This document shows, in pieces, positions 42,049 through 50,101 of a DNA stretch of 64,000 nt. The position numbers and the translations under genes are program-made. The first letter of the stretch is position 1; each line of letters starts with the position of its first letter. The notes beneath the pieces are model-generated. The model searched no databases. It saw only the letters and a program-made list of their open reading frames with translations, and was not told where the DNA came from. Source of the stretch: Ga0077555 sp041397775 (GTDB lineage Bacteria > Pseudomonadota > Alphaproteobacteria > Rhizobiales > Hyphomicrobiaceae); contig JAWKWB010000007.1 in NCBI GenBank assembly GCA_041397775.1, positions 62,001-126,000 on the forward strand, given 5' to 3'.

Positions 42049-43272
42049 ATGAGCGACGCAAACGCGCCATCCACCATCAAGCCGCTGCAGGGCATTCGCG
42101 TCATCGACGTGTCGAGCTTCCTCGCCGGACCGTTCTGCTCGACCCAGCTCGCCGAGTTCGGCGCCGAGGTCTTCAAGCTGGAATTGCCGGTCGTCGGCGA
42201 TGCGCTGCGCAAGTTCGGTACACCCACGCCCTCGGGCGATTCGCTGCCCTGGCTCCAGGAGACGCGCAACAAGAAGGTCGCGACGCTGGACCTGCGCACG
42301 CCCGAAGGCGCCGAGCTGCTGAAGCGCATGATCCGCAAGGCCGACGTTCTCGTCGAGAACTTCCAGCCCGGCACGCTCGAGAAGTGGGGCCTGGGCTGGG
42401 ATACGCTCAAGGAGGAGAACGGCAAGCTCATCATGGTGCGCATCTCGGGCTTCGGCCAGACCGGCCCGTACAGCCCGCGGCCCGGCTTCGGCCGCATCGG
42501 CAATGCCTTTGGCGGCCTGTCCTATCTCGCCGGCTTCCCCGACCGTCCGCCCACCACGCCGGGCTCCGCGACGATCCCCGACTACCTTGCCGGCCTCTAC
42601 GGTGCACTCGGCGTGATGTTCGCGCTGCGCGCCCGAGACATGACCGGCCGCGGCCAGTACATCGACATCGGCCTCTACGAGCCGATCTTCCGCATCCTCG
42701 ACGAGTTGGCGGCGTCCTACAACTACAAGGGCTACCAGCGCGAGCGCATGGGTCCGGGCACGGTCAACGTCTGCCCGCACAGCCACTATCCGACCAAGGA
42801 CGGCAAGTGGATCGCCATCGCCTGTACGTCGGACAAGATCTATTCGCGCCTTGCCGAGGCGCAAGGCCAGCCCGAACTCGCCGCCCCTGGTGGCCGCTGG
42901 GAGAAGATCGCCGATCGTGACCGTGAGCGCGACGACGTCGATGCCTGGGTGACCAAGTGGACGCTGCAGTTCACGCTCGAGGACTGCATCAAGGAGTGCG
43001 ACAAGTTCCAGGTGCCCTGTGGCCCCGTGTACTCGATCTCCGACATCTTCAAGGATCCGCACTACGCCGCGCGCGAGAACATCCTGCGCATGAAGGACCC
43101 GCGCGTCGGTGAAATCGCCATGCCCAACGTCGTGCCGCGCCTCTCCGACACGCCCGGCAAGGTCGAGTGGCTGGGCCCGCCGATGGGCGCCCACACCGAC
43201 GAGCTGTTCAAGGGCCTTTTGGGCCTCACGGACGCAGAGATGGGCGCGCTCAAGGACAAGGGCGTGATCTGA
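42049..43272 (+). CDS. Family III (CaiB/BaiF) CoA transferase
   Basis: 407 residues from ATG 42049, behind GAGGAG. Family III pattern: LQGIRVIDVSSFLAGPFCS, VATLDLRTPEG, DVLVENFQPGTLEKWGLG, ISGFGQTGPYS, PDYLAGLYGALGVMFALRAR (catalytic Asp in PDYLAG), and GRGQYIDIGLYEP. These move CoA between carboxylic acids; the substrate is unknown. It has its own terminator (43299-43334) and is convergent with the PEP-mutase-like gene. Confidence 0.9.
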   Translation: MSDANAPSTIKPLQGIRVIDVSSFLAGPFCSTQLAEFGAEVFKLELPVVGDALRKFGTPTPSGDSLPWLQETRNKKVATLDLRTPEGAELLKRMIRKADVLVENFQPGTLEKWGLGWDTLKEENGKLIMVRISGFGQTGPYSPRPGFGRIGNAFGGLSYLAGFPDRPPTTPGSATIPDYLAGLYGALGVMFALRARDMTGRGQYIDIGLYEPIFRILDELAASYNYKGYQRERMGPGTVNVCPHSHYPTKDGKWIAIACTSDKIYSRLAEAQGQPELAAPGGRWEKIADRDRERDDVDAWVTKWTLQFTLEDCIKECDKFQVPCGPVYSISDIFKDPHYAARENILRMKDPRVGEIAMPNVVPRLSDTPGKVEWLGPPMGAHTDELFKGLLGLTDAEMGALKDKGVI

Positions 43273-43298
43273 GGTCGCTCGCGCCATCACCCAAAGGA

Positions 43299-43334
43299 AA
43301 GGGCCGGTCCCGCGCGGGGCCGGCCCTTCGTTTT
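43299..43334 (+). terminator. Terminator of the CoA transferase gene
   Basis: AAGGGCCGG (43299-43307) pairs with CCGGCCCTT (43320-43328), reinforced by inner GC pairs and followed by CGTTTTC. Because both ends carry A/T it may also stop the convergent minus-strand gene ending at 43352. Confidence 0.82.
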
Positions 43335-43351
43335 CGGGGCGTCCCGTGCGC

Positions 43352-44224
43352 TCAGCCGCCGAGGAAGTCCTTCGACCAGCGGTCGTAATCGTCGGCGCGC
43401 GTCAGCTGCTTCATGAGGGCCGCGGACGCGATGCCCTGCAGTTCCGACGGCTTCGTGCCCTCGCGCAGCGCCTTGAGCGTCGCGTAGATGCCCTGGACGG
43501 CAGCCGCGAACTGTTGGTGGCCCTGCAACGCGATGCGCACGCCGCGTGACGCGAGGTAGGCCTTGTCGGCAATGGCTTCGGGCGTATGGCCCAGGATCAG
43601 CGGCTTGCCGATGTTGGCTGCTGCGATGGCGTCCAGTTCGTCCCGCGTCTTGATGCCGACGAAGAAGATCGCGTCGACGCCGGTAGCCGCATAGGCCTTG
43701 CCGCGCTTGATCGCTTCCTCGACACCCGCGATCTGCGGTGCGCTGGTGCGGCCTGCGATCACCAGGGCCGGATCGCGCCGGGCGGCAACCGCCGCCTTCA
43801 TCTTGCCGACGCCCTCTTCGAGCGACAGCATGCGCTGCTTCTCGCCGAGCCCGTATGGCTGGGGCAGATCCGTATCCTCGATCGATAGCCCTGAAACACC
43901 TGCAGTCTCCAGTTCCTCCACGGTCCGCATGACCGAGAGCGCATTGCCGTAGCCGTGATCGGCATCGCACATCAGCGACAGGTCGGCAGCCCGCATGATG
44001 CGATGCGCCTGTTCGGCGAATTCGCTCAGCGTCAGCGTGATGTTGTCGGGCGCTCCCAAGACCGTCAGCGACGCTGTCGAGCCCGCGAACATGCCGGCCT
44101 CGAAGCCGAGGTCCTGTGCGATGCGTCCCGACATCGGATCATGTACCGACGCGGGATGAATGCAGGCGGCGCCGTTGATGACGTTGCGGAACCGCGCGCG
44201 GCGGCCATTCCAGCGTGAGGACAT
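43352..44224 (-). CDS. Isocitrate lyase/PEP mutase-family protein (oxaloacetate decarboxylase-like)
   Basis: 290 residues. The TIM-barrel superfamily is recognised by ASVHDPMSGRIAQDLGFEAGM, LSLMCDADHGYGNAL (metal-binding DxD), LSIEDTDLPQPYG, VIAGRTSA, and GVDAIFFVGIKTRDEL. The KCGH loop of isocitrate lyase is absent; the RTSA motif favours the oxaloacetate decarboxylase/carboxyphosphonoenolpyruvate branch. It acts on 2-oxo or 2-hydroxy acids in the cytoplasm. It is the last gene of a minus-strand set with two dehydrogenases, 60 bp after the Ldh-type gene. Confidence 0.85.
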   Translation of the reverse strand: MSSRWNGRRARFRNVINGAACIHPASVHDPMSGRIAQDLGFEAGMFAGSTASLTVLGAPDNITLTLSEFAEQAHRIMRAADLSLMCDADHGYGNALSVMRTVEELETAGVSGLSIEDTDLPQPYGLGEKQRMLSLEEGVGKMKAAVAARRDPALVIAGRTSAPQIAGVEEAIKRGKAYAATGVDAIFFVGIKTRDELDAIAAANIGKPLILGHTPEAIADKAYLASRGVRIALQGHQQFAAAVQGIYATLKALREGTKPSELQGIASAALMKQLTRADDYDRWSKDFLGG

Positions 44225-44284
44225 TTCTGGTCTCCCGATGCGTGTTACGTGCTCGAACGATCTGCGTGAGAAGTCAGCGGCATC

Positions 44285-45343
44285 TTATAGCGACGTGATG
44301 CCGAGCCGTGCAGCCATGGTGTCGAGGCGGCCCAGGACCTGGGGCGACAACGGAATGCCGTTTATCGCGCGATCGCGGCGGCGCACGGCGCGGTCGTCGC
44401 CCGGCAGCCTGATCCGCTCGAAACCCGGCAGACGCGCAGAACCGCGCAGCGTCTCGAGATGCCGGCGCGTTTCGCGCGCGAACTGCGACGGGTCGACGAA
44501 CCGCGACACGTCGAGCGCCAGCAGGAATTGGCCAGTGTTCGTCACGGTGCTCTTGTCGGCGTTGAAATCAATCACGTCTGCGCCCATCGCCGCTGAATTC
44601 AGTGTCCCCGCCAGCAGGCCGAGCACCAGGGCCAGTCCTGCCCCCTTGTAGCCGCCGATCGGCAGCAATACGCCGTTGGCACTGTCTGCTGCATCGGTCA
44701 ACGGCGCGCCGGTCGCGCGGTCGATCATCCAGCCCTCCGGCATGGCGCGGCCGGTGAGCGCGTAGTTCTTCACCGTGCCGTAGGAGACGACGGTGGTCGC
44801 CATGTCGATCACGACGGGATCGCCGTCATCGGCAAGGGGAATGGCGACCGCGAGCGGGTTGGTCCCCAGAAGCAGGTCCGTGCCGCCCCAGGGCGCCATG
44901 TGGTTGGCGCTGGCGACGGCGGAATAGATCCCGATCATGCCGGCCTGCATGGGCAGGGCCGCATAGACCGACGCCGCCCCGGCGTGGTTGGAGCCTCGTA
45001 CGCCGACCCAGGCGATCCCGGTTTCCCGCGCGAGTTCGATGGCCGTCTCCGCCGCGCGGGCAACCACCAGCGCGCCCAGGCCATTGTCACCGTCGATGAC
45101 GGCCGTGGCAGGGGCCGTCCGCGTGACGGCGATCTTGGGCGTGGTGTTGAGCCCGCCGGCCGCGATCCGCTCGACGTACTGCGGCAGTCGGAAGATGCCG
45201 TGCGCATCCGCACCGACGAGATCCGCCTCTGTCATCAATTGCGCAGCCTTTGCCGCATCGGCAGCCGGTATCCCGGCCGCCGCATAGGCTGCCGCGATGA
45301 AGTCGCAGAGCATCGTGGCCGCGAACCGGCGGTCGCCACTCAT
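44285..45343 (-). CDS. Ldh-family NAD(P)-dependent oxidoreductase (malate/L-lactate dehydrogenase type 2)
   Basis: 352 residues. Type-2 malate/lactate dehydrogenase fold: LVGADAHGIFRLPQYVERI (catalytic His), VVIDGDNGLGALV (written as AVIDGDNGLG), VRGSNHAGAASVYA, GTNPLAVAIP, VVIDMATTVVSYG, and GGYKGAGLALVLGLLAG. It interconverts 2-oxoacids and 2-hydroxyacids. The start overlaps the stop of the upstream 2-dehydropantoate reductase-like gene (ATGA), so they are translationally coupled and perhaps work on related oxoacids. Confidence 0.88.
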   Translation of the reverse strand: MSGDRRFAATMLCDFIAAAYAAAGIPAADAAKAAQLMTEADLVGADAHGIFRLPQYVERIAAGGLNTTPKIAVTRTAPATAVIDGDNGLGALVVARAAETAIELARETGIAWVGVRGSNHAGAASVYAALPMQAGMIGIYSAVASANHMAPWGGTDLLLGTNPLAVAIPLADDGDPVVIDMATTVVSYGTVKNYALTGRAMPEGWMIDRATGAPLTDAADSANGVLLPIGGYKGAGLALVLGLLAGTLNSAAMGADVIDFNADKSTVTNTGQFLLALDVSRFVDPSQFARETRRHLETLRGSARLPGFERIRLPGDDRAVRRRDRAINGIPLSPQVLGRLDTMAARLGITSL

Positions 45344-46398
45344 ATCCCCGCCACCAGCTCGGGGCTGGGGCTCGCCTGGCCGCGCTCGATCCGCCGCACG
45401 GCGTCGATGATGCCGTCATTGGCCGGCGTCTCGAGGCCGAGTTCGCGCGCCTTTTCGACCACGAGGCCGTTGATGTAGTCGATCTCCGTCCGGCGACCCT
45501 TCTGGATGTCCTGGCCCATCGACGGGCGCTGGTCGTCGTTGCGGAACTTCATGTTCTCCTGGAGGACGCCTTCGCAATAGGCGAGGGCCGCCTTGTCCCC
45601 TTCGCCGGCGGCTTTCACCTTCATCGGGTCCATCTTGTAGACGTCCTCGAGGCTGTAGCCGTGTGCGAGACCGACCGTGATCGCTTCCGAGGCGATGCGC
45701 AGTGCCAGGATGCGCGTCATCGGATCGCTGTCGTTGGCATTGCCACCGCGCCCGGTCGCCGCCGAGACGGGATTGCGCATGGCATTGACCACGAGCTTCG
45801 ACCACCGCTCGCCCCACAGGTTGTCCGTTGCCTTGGCGCTGTCGCAGCAGCTCAGCATCTGCGCGATTGCCTCGATGCGCGGCGTGATGTGGCCGTGCGG
45901 TTCGCCGACGCGGAAGATCAGCCGCTTCGCGCCGCCGAGCGCCACGTTGCGCTGCACGAGACCCGGCTTGATCAGTTCGACTGCGATCGTCGCGGCGATG
46001 CAGCCCACCGTCTTGCCCCAGCCGACGACCGATGCGATGCGCTCCTCGTTGATGGAGTTCTGCAGCGATACGACGAAGCCCTCCGGTGCCAGATAGGGGC
46101 GGATCATCTCTGTCGCCCAGACCGTGTCGTAGGATTTCATGGCTACGAACGCGATGTCGAAGGGCTCGCTCTTGATCGCCCCTTGCAACTCGGTCAGATG
46201 CAGGGCCTTCACCGGCACCGTGAAGTTCTCCGGCGCCGATTGCCCGCGTAGCGTCAGGCCGTCGCGGCGCATCGTCTCGACGTGCTCGGGCCAGGGATCG
46301 ATGAAGGTGATGCGTTCGCCGTTGCGCGTCAGGTAGCCGCCCACGTGGCCACCGAGCGCGCCCGCGCCCACGATTGCGATGTTCTTCTTGGCCGCCAT
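45340..46398 (-). CDS. Ketopantoate (2-dehydropantoate) reductase-like protein
   Basis: 352 residues from ATG 46398 (GAGCGAGG upstream); 22 open codons above look non-coding. Rossmann motif IVGAGALGGHVGGYL, then FVAMKSYDT, VSLQNSINEE, and the C-terminal KLVVNAMRNPVSAATG carrying a catalytic Lys. The pattern is ApbA/PanE. In true panE the product is pantoate for CoA; here the company of hydroxyacid and PEP-mutase enzymes suggests a catabolic paralogue. It is divergent from the DUF1932-type gene. Confidence 0.85.
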   Translation of the reverse strand: MAAKKNIAIVGAGALGGHVGGYLTRNGERITFIDPWPEHVETMRRDGLTLRGQSAPENFTVPVKALHLTELQGAIKSEPFDIAFVAMKSYDTVWATEMIRPYLAPEGFVVSLQNSINEERIASVVGWGKTVGCIAATIAVELIKPGLVQRNVALGGAKRLIFRVGEPHGHITPRIEAIAQMLSCCDSAKATDNLWGERWSKLVVNAMRNPVSAATGRGGNANDSDPMTRILALRIASEAITVGLAHGYSLEDVYKMDPMKVKAAGEGDKAALAYCEGVLQENMKFRNDDQRPSMGQDIQKGRRTEIDYINGLVVEKARELGLETPANDGIIDAVRRIERGQASPSPELVAGI

Positions 46399-46527
46399 GC
46401 CGCCTCGCTCCCCGGAGATGCTTTTCTGGAGGGCAGTGGGATGCCACGGGGCGGCGAGTGTCAAGGCCCGTTCCGCCGGACGGCAAGCCCAAGTATCGTG
46501 TCAGCGAAACGCGACACGGAGGCCATC

Positions 46528-47400
46528 ATGCAGGCTGCTGCAGAACCGAAAATCATAGGCGTGCTCGGCATGGGCGCGATGGGGGCCGGCGTCGCCGGCG
46601 ATCTGCGTGCAAGTGGCTTCCGCGTGCTCTCGGTCCTGTCTGGCCGATCCGAGCGCAGCCGGCAGCGTGCCGAGCGCGCCGGCATCGAGCCCATGCCCGA
46701 TCTAGCGGCGCTGCTCGCCCAGTGCGACACCTTCCTGTCCATCGTGCCCGCCGACCAGGCCGAGCCTCTCGCAGAGGCAGTTGCGGGGAGCCTCGGTGGC
46801 CGCCCCATCCATTATGTCGACTGCAACTCGATCACGCCGTCGAAGGCAGCGCGCATCGCGCGCCGGCTCGAAGCCGCAGGTGCCACGTATTCCGACGGCG
46901 GCATCATCGGCCCGCCGCCGGGCGGCAAGGTCAAGACGCGGCTCTACGTGTCGGGGCCGTCGTCCGGCGTGCTCCAGTCCTTCCAGAGCGAGCGCATGCC
47001 GGTCTTCCGGCTGGGCGATGGCCTGACCCAGGCGACCGAGATGAAGGTGTTGTTTTCCGCGGCCAACAAGGGCGCCATGGCGCTCCTGGCCAATGTCCTG
47101 GCCGCGGCGCGCGGCGCGGGGCTACTGGAGCGCGTCGTTGGGGAACTCGATGGCGTGCGGCCCGGCCTTCTGACGTGCGTCCGCAGCGCGGCGCCGGAAC
47201 TCGACGAGAAGGCCGCACGCTGGGCCATCGAGATGGACGACTTGGCCGCCGGACTGGAAGAGATGGGAGCCCATGGCGGCTACCATGTCGCGGCCGGCGA
47301 GAGCTACAGGCGTTTGGCCGCCAATCTCGGTTCGGCCCCATCGACCGAAGAACCGCTGCAACGTGTTCTCACGGCCTGGACTGGGCCGAAGACGGCTTGA
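46528..47400 (+). CDS. NAD(P)-dependent oxidoreductase of the 6PGDH/3-HIBDH type with DUF1932
   Basis: 290 residues from ATG 46528 behind GGAGG. N-terminal Rossmann domain with IGVLGMGAMGAGVAGDL and LSGRSERSRQRA (a basic loop favouring NADP). The Cys/Asn segment YVDCNSITPSKAARIAR follows, then DGGIIGPPPGG, and helix AANKGAMALLANVLAAA with the catalytic Lys. The C-terminal helical part is DUF1932-like. Such enzymes act on beta-hydroxyacids. The gene is followed, in convergent orientation, by the 2Fe-2S gene. Confidence 0.83.
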   Translation: MQAAAEPKIIGVLGMGAMGAGVAGDLRASGFRVLSVLSGRSERSRQRAERAGIEPMPDLAALLAQCDTFLSIVPADQAEPLAEAVAGSLGGRPIHYVDCNSITPSKAARIARRLEAAGATYSDGGIIGPPPGGKVKTRLYVSGPSSGVLQSFQSERMPVFRLGDGLTQATEMKVLFSAANKGAMALLANVLAAARGAGLLERVVGELDGVRPGLLTCVRSAAPELDEKAARWAIEMDDLAAGLEEMGAHGGYHVAAGESYRRLAANLGSAPSTEEPLQRVLTAWTGPKTA

Positions 47401-47430
47401 GGTGTGGGGCGCCGGCCGGAAGTGCAGGCC

Positions 47431-47910
47431 TCACCCCCGCTTGGAGCGCGTATTTCGCGAGGCGATTTCCGCAGCTGCCTGCTTGATCGCGGCGCGAATG
47501 CGGCCGTACGTGCCGCAGCGGCAGACGTTCGTCATGAAGGCGTCGATATCGGCGTCGGTCGGCTCCGGCGACTGCTTCAGCAGCGCCACCGCCGCCATGA
47601 TCTGCCCCGATTGACAATAGCCGCACTGCGGTACGTTCAAGGCGTCCCACGCTTTTTGCACGGGATGCGCAACCGAGGGCGACAGCCCTTCGATGGTCGC
47701 GATGCGATCGCCCGGCTTGATCGTCGCCAGCGTCACCTGGCAGGCGCGCACGAGATTGCCGTTCAGGTGAATGCTGCAGGCGCCGCACTGGCCTGAATCG
47801 CAGCCATATTTGGTGCCGGTCAGGCCAAGTTGTTCGCGCAAAATCCATAGGAGTGGCGTTGCGGGATCGGCCGCCACGTCGAAGATCCTGCCATTGACCC
47901 GGAGCTTCAT
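47431..47910 (-). CDS. 2Fe-2S subunit of a xanthine-dehydrogenase-family enzyme (orphan)
   Basis: 159 residues. Plant-type 2Fe-2S domain with Cys37, Cys42, Cys45 (CDSGQCGAC) and Cys57; a helical second domain with Cys96, Cys99 (CGYCQSGQIM) and Cys130, Cys132 (NVCRCGTYGRIR). This is the complete small subunit of molybdenum hydroxylases such as isoquinoline 1-oxidoreductase alpha or aldehyde dehydrogenase IorA-type enzymes. Neither the large molybdopterin subunit nor a FAD subunit is next to it, so it is an orphan in this window. Confidence 0.9.
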   Translation of the reverse strand: MKLRVNGRIFDVAADPATPLLWILREQLGLTGTKYGCDSGQCGACSIHLNGNLVRACQVTLATIKPGDRIATIEGLSPSVAHPVQKAWDALNVPQCGYCQSGQIMAAVALLKQSPEPTDADIDAFMTNVCRCGTYGRIRAAIKQAAAEIASRNTRSKRG

Positions 47911-48015
47911 CGTTTCCCTCGCGCGTGAGCACCGCTACATGGCATCGCCGCTCACGGTTGGCGATGCGACATGTCTTGCCGAGGATTGCGGCTGCATGAC
48001 GCCGGACCGTAACGG

Positions 48016-48363
48016 TCAGGAGCGGCGCAGGCTGCGCTTCACGGGAGGCTGCTTGGACTGTTCCACGTGCTGCTCGCGCCGTACCTTGCTCGGCAGCGGT
48101 TCGCCCGTGAAACGGACGCCGACCTGCGGCGGACGGCGCCAGGCGACCTCGCACGGATACCAGAGGCCATCCAGCTCGATAAGCAATTCGAAGGTGTCCG
48201 GGATCAGGCGGTGCGCATCGGAGGTCAGCCGGCAGCCCCCTTCCGAAACGTCGCGAACGGTGCAATCCAGCGTCGAATGGCGCTGGTTGAACGCGATCAC
48301 GCCGCGCTTGAGCACGCGCGAGCGCCGCGCAATGCGAAGATTTTGATCCATCTCGTCGGACAT
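48016..48363 (-). CDS. PilZ-domain protein
   Basis: 115 residues. The cyclic-di-GMP motif is seen as ARRSRVLKRG (RxxxR-like, residues 12-21) and DVSEGGCRL (D/NxSxxG, about 38-46), the two elements of PilZ. A basic tail (SLRRS) ends the protein. It likely senses c-di-GMP and alters motility or polysaccharide output in this EPS-rich genome. It is monocistronic, 105 bp from the 2Fe-2S gene on the same strand. Confidence 0.85.
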   Translation of the reverse strand: MSDEMDQNLRIARRSRVLKRGVIAFNQRHSTLDCTVRDVSEGGCRLTSDAHRLIPDTFELLIELDGLWYPCEVAWRRPPQVGVRFTGEPLPSKVRREQHVEQSKQPPVKRSLRRS

Positions 48364-48469
48364 CGTTTTGCCGAAGCATCCCGCTGTGAACAGAGCGAGG
48401 GATTAGCACGAATTGTTGGAAAACTTTCTTAACACGCCACATGCCACCTTGGCATTGGAGAAAACACCG

Positions 48470-49201
48470 TTATCGGATCATTCGCAAGTAGGGTGGGAGC
48501 TCTCCGAGCGAGCCCAGCACCACGTGCGCCGCATGCGCGAGATCGCCGGCGGTGCTGGTGCCACCCAGAAGGCCGATGTTGAGGCCGGCGCGGGCGCGTC
48601 GCCCCATTTCCATGTCGTGCGTGCTATCGCCGACGATCGCAATGGCCGCCGGCTCCAGTCCCGTGGCGCTGCAGAAGGCGAGCGCCATACCTGGATCGGG
48701 CTTTGCACCAAAGCCGCTATCGCAGCCCGCCAGGAACGCAAACCGCTCGAGGAAGCCCGGCGGACGGGCGAGTGAGGCACGCAAGCCCCCCTCCGAGTCG
48801 TTTGTTGCAATTCCCATGACGAGGCCCATGGCCGCGAGGTCGTCGATGGTTTCGCAGGCCCGCTCGACGAGCACGGCATGCTTGGCGCCACCGTCCCGGA
48901 AGATCATTTCGATCCGCGACGCCAGTCGTGGGGGTGTCCGGGCGCCAAGATGCGCCGCAAACGCCTCCGCGATCTCGTCGTGGCTGCCCGCCGCCAGCAC
49001 CGATCCCGGAGTTATCGCGTCGGTCGTGGGATCGTGTCCGCCAAGCGCCAGAAGTTCGTTGGCCAGTGCGCCATCGCCACCGGCTGCCATGAGGGCAATC
49101 TCGCGATTGATCGGGATCCACGTGCGCCAATAGTCGAGCAGTGTCCCATCCTTGTCGAAGAGAACACCCTTGATCTGCAAGCCGCGCACTCCTTGCCCCA
49201 T
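48470..49201 (-). CDS. HAD-superfamily phosphatase (phosphoglycolate phosphatase-like)
   Basis: 243 residues from ATG 49201; the frame is open far upstream but there overlaps moeB. HAD motifs: VLFDKDGTLLDYWRTW (motif I), MGIATNDSEGG (motif II), AKPDPGMAL (motif III Lys), and IVGDSTHDMEMG (motif IV). The cap region between motif I and II (about 25-105) is type C1. It starts 8 bp after the moeB-like stop and is probably in the same transcript. Substrate unknown; Gph-like is the nearest fit. Confidence 0.82.
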   Translation of the reverse strand: MGQGVRGLQIKGVLFDKDGTLLDYWRTWIPINREIALMAAGGDGALANELLALGGHDPTTDAITPGSVLAAGSHDEIAEAFAAHLGARTPPRLASRIEMIFRDGGAKHAVLVERACETIDDLAAMGLVMGIATNDSEGGLRASLARPPGFLERFAFLAGCDSGFGAKPDPGMALAFCSATGLEPAAIAIVGDSTHDMEMGRRARAGLNIGLLGGTSTAGDLAHAAHVVLGSLGELPPYLRMIR

Positions 49202-49209
49202 GCGAGCCC

Positions 49210-50046
49210 TCAAACGGCGCAAACCGGTCCTGTGGCAGGCGCTTTCGCGTGGATGCTCAGGTCGTGGATCGTGGGGTTGGTCCCCGACAGGGGATTGTCG
49301 GGGTCCCAGCCGACTTTCACGCTCTCGAAACGCGCACCGAGTGCATCGTAGATCAGAAGTCGCCCCGCCAGACTGTCGCCAAGATCGATGATTTCCTTCA
49401 GGATTTCCGTGGCTTGAAGTGTCCCCACGACGCCGACGACGGCGCCCAGAACGCCCACCTCGGCGCAGTTCGCCACCGTCCCGGCCGGCGGTGCCTCGGG
49501 AAACAGGCATCGATACGTCGGCCAAGGCGTCCCGTCCGGGCGCCTCTCGTGCGGCTTGAACGTCGTGATGTAGCCATCGAACGGACCGACCGCCGCAAAC
49601 ACCAGCGGCTTCCGGGCGAAATAGCAGGCATCCGAGACGAGGTATCGCGTCGCGAAGTTGTCGGAGCCGTCCGCCACGATGTCGTAGCGGCTGATGATGT
49701 CGATCGCGTTCTCCGCGTCGATCCGCGTCGGCCACGTCTCGATCGTCACGTGCGGATTGAGCCGGGCAACCATGTCCCGGGCGCTCTCCACCTTCGTGGC
49801 GCCGATATGAGGCGTGTCGTGCGCGATCTGGCGCTGCAGGTTCGACAGCGAGACGATGTCGTCGTCGATGAGGCCTATGGTGCCGACGCCTGCCGCCGCC
49901 AGGTACATGATCATGGGACTGCCGAGCCCGCCCGCGCCGATCAGCAGCACGCGCGCAGCCTTCAGCTTCTGCTGGCCCTGCCCGCCCACGTCCTTGAGGA
50001 CGAGGTGGCGCTTGTAGCGTTCGATCTCTGGCTTGGAGAGGCTCAT
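49210..50046 (-). CDS. MoeB/ThiF-family adenylyltransferase
   Basis: 278 residues from ATG 50046; ATG 50055 three codons up is equally plausible. E1-like fold: RYKRHLVLKDVGGQGQQKL, the ATP site VLLIGAGGLGSPMIMYLAAAG, IDDDIVSLSNLQRQI, VADGSDNFATRYLVSDAC, and YRCLFPEAPP with a Cys. The conserved Cys is in NCAEVGVLG. It adenylates the C-terminus of a sulfur-carrier protein such as MoaD or ThiS. No partner carrier is nearby. It precedes the HAD gene. Confidence 0.87.
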   Translation of the reverse strand: MSLSKPEIERYKRHLVLKDVGGQGQQKLKAARVLLIGAGGLGSPMIMYLAAAGVGTIGLIDDDIVSLSNLQRQIAHDTPHIGATKVESARDMVARLNPHVTIETWPTRIDAENAIDIISRYDIVADGSDNFATRYLVSDACYFARKPLVFAAVGPFDGYITTFKPHERRPDGTPWPTYRCLFPEAPPAGTVANCAEVGVLGAVVGVVGTLQATEILKEIIDLGDSLAGRLLIYDALGARFESVKVGWDPDNPLSGTNPTIHDLSIHAKAPATGPVCAV

Positions 50047-50101
50047 GGCCATCATTTAGCCGCGCCGCATCGGATTTCCAAGCGCCGCGGCAACGGCTGC
50101 G

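Noticed and set aside
49205..49735. N-terminal extension of the HAD phosphatase
   Set aside because: The frame runs through the moeB-like gene out of phase; the HAD motif I begins 11 codons after ATG 49201.
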